DNA from: Sphingomonas sp. PP-CE-3A-406
GTDB lineage: Bacteria > Pseudomonadota > Alphaproteobacteria > Sphingomonadales > Sphingomonadaceae
DNA: 64,000 nucleotides
Direction: 5' to 3'
Assembly (NCBI RefSeq): GCF_003688625.1
Contig: NZ_RCWY01000002.1
Coordinates: 124,001 to 188,000 of the forward strand
Part shown: in pieces, positions 32,401 to 40,306 of the stretch
Position numbering within the stretch: the first letter of the stretch is position 1
Layout of the letters: the number at the start of each line of letters is the position of its first letter
Translations under genes and position numbers: made by a program
Notes under the pieces: generated by a model
Told to the model about the DNA's origin: nothing
Databases searched by the model: none
What the model saw: only the letters and a program-made list of their open reading frames with translations

Positions 32401-33804
32401 ATGACGCGTATCGCACCATTTCTGGCGGCCTGTGCCGTCATCACCGCCGTTCCCGTCGTGGCGCAGCGCACCGCCGCCCCGGCGACCGAGGGCGACGCGA
32501 AGGTCGCGGCACTCCGCGACAAGGCGCTGACCGACGACACCGCCTACAAGATCGTCGAGGGGATCACGACCGAGGTCGGCCCGCGGATGACCGGCACCGA
32601 GGCGGAAGCGCGCGCGCGCGTCTGGTCGGTCGCCAAGCTGAAGGCGCTCGGGTTCAAAAACGTGCGGATCGAGACATACCAGCTGCCGGTCTGGCAGCGC
32701 GGCGTGGAGAGCGCCGAGATCGTCTCGCCCTACCCGCAGAAGCTGCGGCTGGTCGGGCTCGGCAATTCGGGCGCGACGCCGCCCGCCGGGCTGACGCTGC
32801 CGGTGACGTATTTCGCGAGCTACAACGATCTTGCGCTGGCGCCAGAGGGTAGCCTGAAGGGCAAGATCGCCTTCGTCTCGAATTCGATGCAGCCGACTCA
32901 GGACGGGTCGAGCTACGGCAGCCAGGGCACAGCGCGGTTCGTCGGTCCCAATGTCGCGGCCAAGAAGGGCGCGGCGGCGATCGTGATCCGCTCGATCGGC
33001 ACCGACCAGGGCCGCGGGCCGCATGCCGGCACGACCAATTTCGACCCCGGCGTCACCCCGATCCCGGCGGCGGCGCTGTCGGTGTCCGACGCGGCGAACC
33101 TCGAACGGATGATCAAGCTCGGCAAGCCGGTGACGATGCGGTTGATCCTCGACGATCATCAGGTCGGCATGCGCGAATCCGGCAACGTCGTCGCCGAAGT
33201 CCCCGGTACCGATCCCAAGGCCGGGATCGTCCTGGTCGGCGGCCATCTCGACAGCTGGGATCTCGGCACCGGTGCGATCGACGACGGCGCGGGCATCGCG
33301 ATCACCGCGGCGGCCGCCAAGATCGTCATGGACGGCGGCCAGCGCCCACGTCGGACGATCCGCGTCGTCTGGTTCGGCGACGAAGAGAGCGGCGGCTTCG
33401 GCGGGCTCGCCTACGCCAAGGCGCATGCCGGCGAGCGCCATGCGACCGCCGCCGAATCGGATTTCGGCGCCGATCGCGTCTGGCGGTTCGAGAGCAGCCT
33501 GCCCGCCGCCGCCAAGCCCATCGAGGATCGCCTGGCCGTCGCGCTCGCGCCGCTCGGGATCATCCGCGGCAACGACGCCCCGCATGGCGGCACCGATGTC
33601 GGCCCGACGATCGCGACCGGGGTGGCAGGGATCGACCTCAACCAGTCGGGCCAGCGCTACTTCGATTACCACCACACGCCCGAGGACACGCTGGAACGGA
33701 TCGACCCCGAACAGCTTCGCCAGAACGTCGCGGCATGGACCGCGATGATCGCGACGGTGGCCAATGCGTCCGAGGAAATCGGCCCGATCGTGCCCGGAAA
33801 GTGA
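32401..33804 (+). CDS. Exported M28-family zinc aminopeptidase/carboxypeptidase
   Basis: 467 residues with a signal peptide (MTRIAPFLAACAVITAVPVVAQ). A PA domain occupies the middle (KGKIAFVSN, FVGPNVAAKKGAAAIVIRS). Metal ligands of the di-zinc site are visible in order: His/Asp in GGHLDSWDLG, Asp in IDDGAG, Glu pair in WFGDEESGG, Asp in GGTDVGP and His in YDHHTPEDT-like YHHTPEDT. It resembles carboxypeptidase Q and degrades peptides in the periplasm. Confidence 0.92.
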   Translation: MTRIAPFLAACAVITAVPVVAQRTAAPATEGDAKVAALRDKALTDDTAYKIVEGITTEVGPRMTGTEAEARARVWSVAKLKALGFKNVRIETYQLPVWQRGVESAEIVSPYPQKLRLVGLGNSGATPPAGLTLPVTYFASYNDLALAPEGSLKGKIAFVSNSMQPTQDGSSYGSQGTARFVGPNVAAKKGAAAIVIRSIGTDQGRGPHAGTTNFDPGVTPIPAAALSVSDAANLERMIKLGKPVTMRLILDDHQVGMRESGNVVAEVPGTDPKAGIVLVGGHLDSWDLGTGAIDDGAGIAITAAAAKIVMDGGQRPRRTIRVVWFGDEESGGFGGLAYAKAHAGERHATAAESDFGADRVWRFESSLPAAAKPIEDRLAVALAPLGIIRGNDAPHGGTDVGPTIATGVAGIDLNQSGQRYFDYHHTPEDTLERIDPEQLRQNVAAWTAMIATVANASEEIGPIVPGK

Positions 33805-33958
33805 CCAGTCGCTGCAACCGAAACGTCATCGTTCTGCCGCAAACCTTGCGGAGAGATGAATTTAGCGGATTGACCCCCCGCCGGGGGCCGCTATTTGACG
33901 TGACTTCGCGACGGCAATCGGGTCGGCCGCGAGTGAAACTATGCTTGGGAGCATTCGA

Positions 33959-34225
33959 ATGAAGAAGATCGTTCTGATCGCTGCTGCCGCCGGCCTGATG
34001 TCCGTCGCAGCCTGCAGCAAGTCGCCAGAAGCCGCCGCCGTTGAGAACAACGCGGACATGCTGGCTGACAACATGGAAATGCAGGCTGACAACATGGACG
34101 CCATGGCGGACAACACCTCGAACGGCGTCGCAACCGACGTTCTCGAGAACGCAGCCGACAACATGAACGCTGCTGCCGACAACGTCCGTGACGCTGCCGA
34201 CGCAAAGACCGACAACATGAACTAA
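33959..34225 (+). CDS. Small Asn/Asp/Met-rich lipoprotein
   Basis: 88 residues with a lipobox in MKKIVLIAAAAGLMSVAACSKS. The mature part repeats short ADNM(E/D) units (MLADNMEMQADNMDAMADN, ADNMNAAADNV), predicted helical and acidic. GGGAG precedes the ATG by eight bases. It ends 42 bases before a strong intrinsic terminator, so it is a monocistronic, probably well expressed gene. Function unknown. Confidence 0.75.
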   Translation: MKKIVLIAAAAGLMSVAACSKSPEAAAVENNADMLADNMEMQADNMDAMADNTSNGVATDVLENAADNMNAAADNVRDAADAKTDNMN

Positions 34226-34266
34226 GACCCTATCGGGCGTTCGCGCTCGATAGAGTTTGGTGTCGG

Positions 34267-34300
34267 AAAGGGCGCTCCTTCGGGAGCGCCCTTTTTCTTT
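34267..34300 (+). terminator. Intrinsic terminator of the small lipoprotein gene
   Basis: Nine-pair stem GGGCGCTCC / GGAGCGCCC with a UUCG loop, followed by TTTTTCTTT. This is the clearest Rho-independent terminator in the window. Confidence 0.9.
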
Positions 34301-34360
34301 GTGTCCGTTGCTTTGCGCTCTTTTGCGGGCTGGACGCTTGCGCTATCGCAGGCGCCGGTG

Positions 34361-34436
34361 GGGCCTGTAGCTCAACGGTTAGAGCTGGCCGCTCATAACG
34401 GCTAGGTTGCGGGTTCGATTCCTGCCGGGCCCACCA
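34361..34436 (+). tRNA. tRNA with CAT anticodon, probably tRNA-Ile2 (k2CAU)
   Basis: 76 bases folding into a full cloverleaf: acceptor GGGCCTG pairs with CGGGCCC, D arm GCTC...GAGC, anticodon stem GGCCG/CGGCT around CTCATAA (anticodon 34394-34396), T arm GCGGG/CCTGC, encoded CCA. CAT could mean elongator Met or the lysidine-modified Ile2. The short D loop (CTCAACGGTTAGAG) is like E. coli Ile2 rather than elongator Met, so Ile2 is preferred. Confidence 0.85.
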
Positions 34437-34978
34437 ACTCCCAATCCCACGCTGCACACGTTGTCACATGGGCGCTCATTTCGCCTCTTTGCGGCTACTG
34501 TCTTTGTCTCATGCTGGAACCGGCAAGCTTGCCGTAGATGGGGTAACCTTTGGGGGTATTCTCATCGACGGCGGCGGCAATACCCCCATGTAAGGGGTAC
34601 GGTAATGGTTAGGGCACGGTCATGCGGCGATACTCACCCGAACCGGCGGCGAAAAATCTGCGTTTACCAAAGCGGCTGACCGGGGCAGGCAAACGGAATT
34701 CCCGCACGTCCTGATCGGCGCAGTTTCGTCAGCGCTTCCCCGCTCGGGCCAATTGGATTGATGATGTAGTCGGCGGGCTTACCAATTTTCCTGCGGATGC
34801 CGTGCACCTCCAGCCGGGACGTGCAGTTCGAGGTCTCTCGGCGCGCCCTGATCCTCTGGGCGGCTGCCAAGAGCGCTCCTGCCGCTGCCCTACAGTGCGA
34901 TGACGGGCATGCGTGATGATCGCGGGTACGACCATCACAGCCAGCGAGGATGATCGTCGATGCTCACGACGGCGCGAG
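34437..34978. other. Gene-poor stretch after the tRNA, possible integration scar
   Basis: No convincing gene is seen. A perfect 10-base inverted repeat, TGGGGGTATT at 34551-34560 and AATACCCCCA at 34579-34588, recalls the arm sites of tyrosine integrases that insert in tRNA genes. An open frame on the minus strand at 34664-34870 (68 codons, basic, no known domain) is the only coding candidate. No second copy of the tRNA 3' end was found in the window. Confidence 0.45.
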
Positions 34979-35812
34979 TTACGCGCGTTTCTTGGTACCG
35001 ATCGCCACCCAGTACGGCACGCCGTCACGGAACCGTACATCCTCCAGGCCGGCAGCCTCCATCATCGCCTGAATCTGAGCTTTGGTGAATCGCTGCTCCA
35101 ATCGCGTTCCGAAGCGATCGAGCGCGTCGGTCCGCATGGTATAGAAGCTGTATTTTCGATAGGAACTCAGCGGAATCGCATCGACGTTGCCGCCCAGACG
35201 GTCGACGACTGTCGCGACTTTTGCGGCCGGCCAATACACGGTGGCGGCGATGATCGAGGTGATGGCTTTGCGCGGACCGATCGGGAGCTTCGATATGCCG
35301 CGCCGGACCGTATCCGACGCTTTCCAGGTCGCGCGAAACCACGCCGGCCGCTGATCGAACGCATAATATAGATAGGTGAGGAAAGGCGCTCCCGGCTTCA
35401 GCTTCGTGACCGCGTCCCTGAGGGCCTGTGCCGTATCGGGAATATGGTGAAGCACGCCCAGCGAGTACCCGAAATCCTGGCTGCCATCGGCGAGCGGTAT
35501 GGCTGCAGCATCCGCAAGATGGAACTGGACGTTCGTGCTGTCTTTCAGGCGGCGCCGGGCGACGTCGAGCGCGGCGGCGGCGGGGTCGATGCAGTGCAGC
35601 TTCCCGACCTTCGGCACGACTCCGGCCGCCCATCGGCCCGAGCCGCAGCCGAGATCGAATCCCTCGGCCTTCGCAGGCAGACGCGAAAAGTCGAGCAGCG
35701 AGAAATAGCCATCGAAATGGTGCTGCCATTCGTCGTTCGACATGGCCGTCTGATCGAACGCCGCCCACTCCTCGCCGAATCCCTCGACAGTCGCCTTGTC
35801 AATGTTCTGCAC
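34979..35812 (-). CDS. Class I SAM-dependent methyltransferase
   Basis: 277 residues. Motif I EGFDLGCGSGRWAAGV, then LHCIDPAAAALDVARRRL, DAAAIPLADGSQDFGYSLGVLHHIPD and an extended C-terminal part (YLYYAFDQRPAWFRATWKASD, YSFYTMRTDALDRFGTRLEQRF) usual in methyltransferases of cell-surface polysaccharide or natural product loci. The start is a GTG at 35812 with GAGGGG in front. Base composition is somewhat lower in GC than the neighbours, and the gene stands alone between two gene-poor stretches, so horizontal acquisition is plausible. Substrate unknown. Confidence 0.85.
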   Translation of the reverse strand: MQNIDKATVEGFGEEWAAFDQTAMSNDEWQHHFDGYFSLLDFSRLPAKAEGFDLGCGSGRWAAGVVPKVGKLHCIDPAAAALDVARRRLKDSTNVQFHLADAAAIPLADGSQDFGYSLGVLHHIPDTAQALRDAVTKLKPGAPFLTYLYYAFDQRPAWFRATWKASDTVRRGISKLPIGPRKAITSIIAATVYWPAAKVATVVDRLGGNVDAIPLSSYRKYSFYTMRTDALDRFGTRLEQRFTKAQIQAMMEAAGLEDVRFRDGVPYWVAIGTKKRA

Positions 35813-36412
35813 GTCCAGCCCCTCTTTTCCGTGGCCCGATGGCCTGTCTTTTTGTGTCCAGCTGCAACCCGGGCTTTCGATCGTCACGAGCCTGTTCGAA
35901 ACCCGATCCTGACGGCAGGTTCGCGCCCGCAGACGACGCGTTCCGCCGACAGCCGAAATCATCACCGATCGCACGTGAAACGCGCCGGATTATCTCCTGC
36001 CGGACGAACCGGCGAAGCATGCCGAACCGTCGCCTCCAATTTTTATGCCAAGTAGTTCTTCGTTTTTGACTGGTCGGCGCAATATTCGCCCAAACCTGAT
36101 AACGCAAGCCATAACAAGCACATACATGTTGTGCTGTGCCGTTATTACCGGTGATACGAATTTCCAGCCGTCGCTATCGATCGGGCGAGAGCATGTCTGC
36201 GCCGAGCGCGAGGCGATCGCGTTCTACGGCCTCACCGCATTCGCAAATACCGATGACGTTTCATAGCCAACCCGTGTCGCGCGATCGTTTCGACCGCGTC
36301 ATGCAGGACGCGGCGGGCGCGGCGTGACGGCCATCCGACGCACTCGCTATCCGATGACTGTCGATCCGCCGGACAAGACGGATCTACGGGCCATGCAAAG
36401 CCACATGCGCAA
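35813..36412. other. 600-base stretch without a supported gene
   Basis: Contains only short open frames with poor codon bias and no ribosome sites (for example 36045-36266, plus strand). Composition is more AT-rich around 36050-36140 than elsewhere in the window. It may be eroded accessory DNA belonging with the methyltransferase gene. Confidence 0.4.
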
Positions 36413-36453
36413 CCGACGCTACGATGCGCGGACCCCCGGCATCGTAGCGTCGG
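36413..36453. terminator. Perfect 15-bp stem hairpin downstream of the AraD1 gene
   Basis: CCGACGCTACGATGC at 36413-36427 is exactly mirrored at 36439-36453 around an 11-base loop. It lies 15 bases beyond the stop of the minus-strand hydrolase gene. There is no T-run, so the terminator role is uncertain. Confidence 0.5.
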
Positions 36454-36468
36454 TCGGTAGGAGCTAGC

Positions 36469-37461
36469 TTAAAGCGTGACGACTGCCAGCGGGCGCGGGG
36501 CGGCCTTAGTCAGCGTGTTGCGCAGCGGCAGCGTGAACGGTGCGGCCTCGATCTCGAAGACATCGCCCTCGCGGGTCGTCACGCCGTCCGCGAACGACAG
36601 CGTCGCGGTCCCGAAGAAGTGGACGTGGAGGTCGCCGGGCCGGCGGAACAGGTCGTATTTGAAATGATGCGCCTCGAGGTTGGCGATCGTGTGCGACATG
36701 TTCGCCTCGCCCGACAGGAACGGCTTTTCCCACAGCAACGCGCCGTCGCGGTGGATACGGCTCGCGCCCTCGATATGCTCGGGCGGCGTGCCGACCAGCA
36801 GTTCGGGCCCGAGCGATGCCTGCCGCAGCTTCGAATGCGCCAGCCACAGGTAGTTGTGCCGCTCGGTCACATGGTCGCTGAACTCGTTGGCAAGGCAAAG
36901 CCCAAGCCGGAACGGCGTACCGTCCGGTCCGATCAGGTAGATCCCGGCAAGCTCGGGCTCTTCGCCGCCATCTTCGGCGAAGTCCGGCATCGTCAGCGCG
37001 GCACCCGGCGCGACCAGCCCCGAGCCGTCGCCCTTGTAGAACCATTCGGGCTGCTGGCCGCGCTGGCCGGGCGCGGGCTTGCCGCCCTCGACGCCTTCGA
37101 GGAACATCCGCATCGAATCGGTCTGCTTCGCCGCGTCGGCGGCGGCGCGGTGCATCTTGTCGCGCCCCTCGGCCGAGCCGAGATGCGTCAGGCCGGTGCC
37201 GGTCATGATCAGATGCGCCGGGTCGACATGGTCGATCGGCGACACGATCCGCCCGGCCGCCAGTTCGGCCAAGATGTCGACGCTAGCGCCGGTACCGCAC
37301 GATGCCACGGCCGCGGCGAGGTCGCTGCCGTCCGCGATCGCCTTGATGGCCAGCGCGCGGACGCTGTCGACGCCCTTCACGAACGCCGCCCCCTCGGCGG
37401 TCGCGGCGATCACCGAGCGCTTACCGGCGGCGCCGACATGCTGCAGCAAACGTAACGTCAT
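36469..37461 (-). CDS. AraD1/GguC-type fumarylacetoacetate-hydrolase family protein
   Basis: 330 residues of the FAH fold branch found in pentose and sugar-acid operons. Indicative segments are HLIMTGTGLTHLGSAEGRDKMH, GQQPEWFYKGDGSGLVAPG, DGGEEPELAGIYLIG (acidic metal ligands) and NEFSDHVTERHNYLWLAHSKLRQASLGPELLVG. Such proteins act on 2-keto-3-deoxy sugar acids, the product of the dehydratase encoded at 40307. Of two adjacent ATGs the second (37461) has AGGAG at the better distance. A motif resembling the GntR-type site before galM occurs about 140 bases upstream. Confidence 0.82.
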   Translation of the reverse strand: MTLRLLQHVGAAGKRSVIAATAEGAAFVKGVDSVRALAIKAIADGSDLAAAVASCGTGASVDILAELAAGRIVSPIDHVDPAHLIMTGTGLTHLGSAEGRDKMHRAAADAAKQTDSMRMFLEGVEGGKPAPGQRGQQPEWFYKGDGSGLVAPGAALTMPDFAEDGGEEPELAGIYLIGPDGTPFRLGLCLANEFSDHVTERHNYLWLAHSKLRQASLGPELLVGTPPEHIEGASRIHRDGALLWEKPFLSGEANMSHTIANLEAHHFKYDLFRRPGDLHVHFFGTATLSFADGVTTREGDVFEIEAAPFTLPLRNTLTKAAPRPLAVVTL

Positions 37462-37598
37462 CATTCTCTCCTAACGGACCCGGCGGTGACGGAGTGCACC
37501 GCCCGACGGCATAATTTTGTCGTCAGATACACCAGCGCCTCGACCGGCGATAAGCGCGATCGAGGCGTATATATATCGTATAAGTGCATCCGGCAGAA

Positions 37599-37609
37599 TA
37601 GTCCGACAT
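37599..37609 (-). promoter_or_regulatory. Possible GntR (FadR-type) half-site before the AraD1 gene
   Basis: Read on the minus strand this is ATGTCGGACTA, matching 10 of 11 bases of the sequence TTGTCGGACTA in the fucP/galM intergenic region and nearly fitting the FadR-type pattern TNGTNNNACNA. It lies in the 190-base gap upstream of the hydrolase start. Confidence 0.4.
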
Positions 37610-37655
37610 GACAGCGGGCAAAGGTTACAATCTGCCCGCGTCGTCATACGGCCGA

Positions 37656-38999
37656 TTATGCGACGGTCTGGTTGGGCAGCGGATCGGTCACCTTCGACCC
37701 CCATACCGCGTAGAACAGCACGTAGAGTTCGCACGCGGCGGTCAGCAGGAACGACGACTGCAAGCCGTAATTGTCAGCGAGCCAGCCCTGCACGATCACC
37801 AGCGCGCCACCGGCGATCGCCATGATCAGCAGCCCCGAGCCCTCCTCGGTCAGCGGCCCCAGGCCCTTGATGCCGAGCGTGAAGATCGTCGGGAACATGA
37901 TCGAGTGGAACAGCCCGACCGAGATCAGCGCCCACATCGCGACATGGCCGGTGGTGAAGGTGGCGATCAGCATGACGACGCACGCGCCGATGCTGGCGAT
38001 CGCGAGCACGCGTTCGGCGGGCACGGTGCGCATGACATAGCTGCCGACGAGTCGACCGACCATCATCCCGCCCCACAGGATGAACAGGTAATGCGACGCC
38101 TGTTCGTGGCTCAGGTTGCCGATCTGCGGCTGGCTGACGAAGTTGATGAACAGGTTGGCGACGCCGATCTCGGCGATCAGGTAGATGAAGATCGCCGGGA
38201 TGCCGAACACCAGGTTGCGGTGCGACCAGAGCGACAGGCCCTTGCGCGCCTCCTTGGCGGAGCGCTGCGTCGATGATCCCATCGCCGGCAACGGGAATCG
38301 CGCGATCACGATCGCGAGCACGACGAGGACGCCGGCGACGATCAGATACGGCAACACCACCGACTGCGCATCCGCGAGTCGCTCGGCGGCGGTCAGCGTC
38401 GTGGTCGATCCGGCAGCAGCCGTGCCCGAGGTCGAACGGCCAAGGATCAGATAGCCGCCGAACAGCGGTGCCAGCGTCGCACCCGCCGAATTGAACGCCT
38501 GCACAAGGTTCAGCCGCGACGAGGCGGTTTCGGGCGGACCGACGACCGCGACATAGGGGTTCGCCGCGACCTGCAGCAGCGTGATCCCGCTGGCAATGAT
38601 GAACAAAGCAACGAGGGTAACGCCGTAGGACGGGATCCGCGCGGCCGGCACCATCAGTAGCGCACCGCCCGCCATTAACGCGAGGCCGAACACCATCGAC
38701 TTTTGATAGCCGATCCGCTCGATCAGCTTGGCCGACGGGATCGACGCGAAGAAATAGGCGATGAACCAGACGCTCTCGATCAGCGTGGTCTGCGTATAGC
38801 TCAGGTCGAATACGCTGCGCAGGTGCGGCAGCAGCGTGTTGTTGATGACCGTGATGAAGCCCCACATGAAGAACAGGCTGGCGAGCAACGTCAGCGCCGA
38901 GCGATAACTCGGCCCCGCGCCCGGCGTCCCCGCTCCCCCGGTCTGTCCCGCGGCTTGCCCGGCGGGTCGTGCGTGTGTCGGCTGTATCGGCATCGCCAT
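37656..38999 (-). CDS. FucP-type sugar MFS transporter
   Basis: 447-residue inner-membrane carrier with about 12 hydrophobic segments. Family signs: LLASLFFMWGFITVINNTLLPHLRSVFDLSYTQ, ITLLQVAANPYVAVVGP, SRLNLVQAFNSAGATLAPLFGGYLIL and GLFHSIMFPTIFTLGIKGLG, as in L-fucose/glucose/galactose:H+ symporters. It would bring the aldose released by the outer-membrane system into the cytoplasm. The gene is divergent from the exported aldose 1-epimerase gene. Confidence 0.92.
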   Translation of the reverse strand: MAMPIQPTHARPAGQAAGQTGGAGTPGAGPSYRSALTLLASLFFMWGFITVINNTLLPHLRSVFDLSYTQTTLIESVWFIAYFFASIPSAKLIERIGYQKSMVFGLALMAGGALLMVPAARIPSYGVTLVALFIIASGITLLQVAANPYVAVVGPPETASSRLNLVQAFNSAGATLAPLFGGYLILGRSTSGTAAAGSTTTLTAAERLADAQSVVLPYLIVAGVLVVLAIVIARFPLPAMGSSTQRSAKEARKGLSLWSHRNLVFGIPAIFIYLIAEIGVANLFINFVSQPQIGNLSHEQASHYLFILWGGMMVGRLVGSYVMRTVPAERVLAIASIGACVVMLIATFTTGHVAMWALISVGLFHSIMFPTIFTLGIKGLGPLTEEGSGLLIMAIAGGALVIVQGWLADNYGLQSSFLLTAACELYVLFYAVWGSKVTDPLPNQTVA

Positions 39000-39071
39000 A
39001 GTCGTCCATCCTCCGTGCCATGTCGGCGACCGATCGACAGTCTTTTACCGCATGGCTTGCTCAGAAATATA

Positions 39072-39095
39072 TTGTCGGACTATATACCCCGACAA
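39072..39095. promoter_or_regulatory. Inverted repeat TTGTCGG-N10-CCGACAA between fucP and galM
   Basis: Seven-base arms 39072-39078 and 39089-39095 around an AT-rich ten-base spacer. Located between divergent starts, 70-130 bases from each. TTGTCGGACTA fits the FadR-subgroup GntR consensus. No GntR gene is in the window, so the regulator would be encoded elsewhere. Confidence 0.6.
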
Positions 39096-39136
39096 GGCGC
39101 GTCAACGGCGTCGGACGATTAAGGATGGGAACCGAA

Positions 39137-40282
39137 ATGCGCGCATTGGGGACGACGGGGATCATCGTGGCGACGTTACTGGCGATTATGCCGACACAGG
39201 CCGCGTTCGCCGCGGAGGCGAAGCGTTCGCCCGCGGGCACGCTGCAGGACGGCACCGCGATAGAGGCGATCACGCTCAGCAACGCGCACGGCGTCTCGGC
39301 GCGCGTCCTGTCCTACGGCGCGACGCTTCAATCGCTGATGGGCCCGGACCGCAACGGTAAGATCGCCGACGTGATGCTCGGCTATGACGACCTCGCCTCC
39401 TATGTCGACCATCCCAATTTCTTCGGCGTGACCGTCGGCCGTTTCGCCAACCGCATCGCCGGCGGCCGCTTCACGCTCGACGGCAAAGCCTATCAATTGC
39501 CGCTCAACGACAAGGTCAACTCGCTGCACGGGGGCGGCAAGGGGTTCGACAAGGTCGCATGGAAAGTACTCTCGCTGAAGAGCGGCCCGACCGCGACCCT
39601 GGTGCTCGGCTATCGCAGCCCGGATGGCGACTCCGGCTATCCGGGCAACCTCGACGTCACCGTCACCTACACGCTCGACGAAGCCGGCAACCTCGGCATC
39701 GCCTATGACGCGAAGACCGACAAGCCGACGATCGTCAACATGACCAACCACGGGATCTTCGATCTCGGCGGCGAAGGCTCGCGGATCGGCACTTACGGCC
39801 ACCGCCTGACGATCCCCGCCAAGGCAATCACCCCGGTCGACGACAAGCTGATCCCGACCGGCGTCCTGCAACCCGTCGACGGCACGGTGTTCGACTTCCG
39901 CGCCGGCCGCATCGTCGGCGACGGTATCCGCGACGGCCGCGACCAGCAGATCCGCTACGGGCATGGCTACGATCACAATTTCGCGCTCGACAAGGGCCTG
40001 ACCGCCAAGCCGGAACTGGCCGCGCGGCTCGAGGATCCGGCGTCGGGTCGCGTTCTCGAAGTGCTCACCACCGAGCCCGGCGTGCAGTTCTACACCGGCA
40101 ATTTCCTTGACGGGACGTTCGTCGGCAAGCACGGCCATCTCTACCGGATGGGTGATGGGATCGCGCTCGAACCGCAGAAATTCCCTGATGCCCCGAACAA
40201 ACCGAACTTCGTCTCCGCGCGCGTCGATCCGGGCAAGCCGTATCACCACGCGATGATCTACCGCCTTTCCGTCGCCCGCTGA
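39137..40282 (+). CDS. galM: Exported aldose 1-epimerase (galactose mutarotase)
   Basis: 381 residues: signal peptide (MRALGTTGIIVATLLAIMPTQAAFA) then a mutarotase fold with HPNFFGVTVGRFANRIAGGRF, LHGGGKGFDKVAW (His), VNMTNHGIFDLGGEG (catalytic His) and LTTEPGVQFYTGNFLDG (catalytic Glu). It interconverts anomers of aldoses, here in the periplasm. The ATG at 39137 was chosen because it begins the signal peptide. The dehydratase gene follows 24 bases later on the same strand. Confidence 0.92.
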   Translation: MRALGTTGIIVATLLAIMPTQAAFAAEAKRSPAGTLQDGTAIEAITLSNAHGVSARVLSYGATLQSLMGPDRNGKIADVMLGYDDLASYVDHPNFFGVTVGRFANRIAGGRFTLDGKAYQLPLNDKVNSLHGGGKGFDKVAWKVLSLKSGPTATLVLGYRSPDGDSGYPGNLDVTVTYTLDEAGNLGIAYDAKTDKPTIVNMTNHGIFDLGGEGSRIGTYGHRLTIPAKAITPVDDKLIPTGVLQPVDGTVFDFRAGRIVGDGIRDGRDQQIRYGHGYDHNFALDKGLTAKPELAARLEDPASGRVLEVLTTEPGVQFYTGNFLDGTFVGKHGHLYRMGDGIALEPQKFPDAPNKPNFVSARVDPGKPYHHAMIYRLSVAR

Positions 40283-40306
40283 CACCCGATCTCCAGAAAG
40301 CCCCCG

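Noticed and set aside
34664..34870. 68-codon frame on the minus strand after the tRNA as an integrase remnant
   Set aside because: No integrase catalytic motif could be read; kept only as a note within the gene-poor stretch.
36045..36266. 73-codon plus-strand frame in the AT-richer stretch
   Set aside because: No ribosome site, poor codon bias and no recognisable features.
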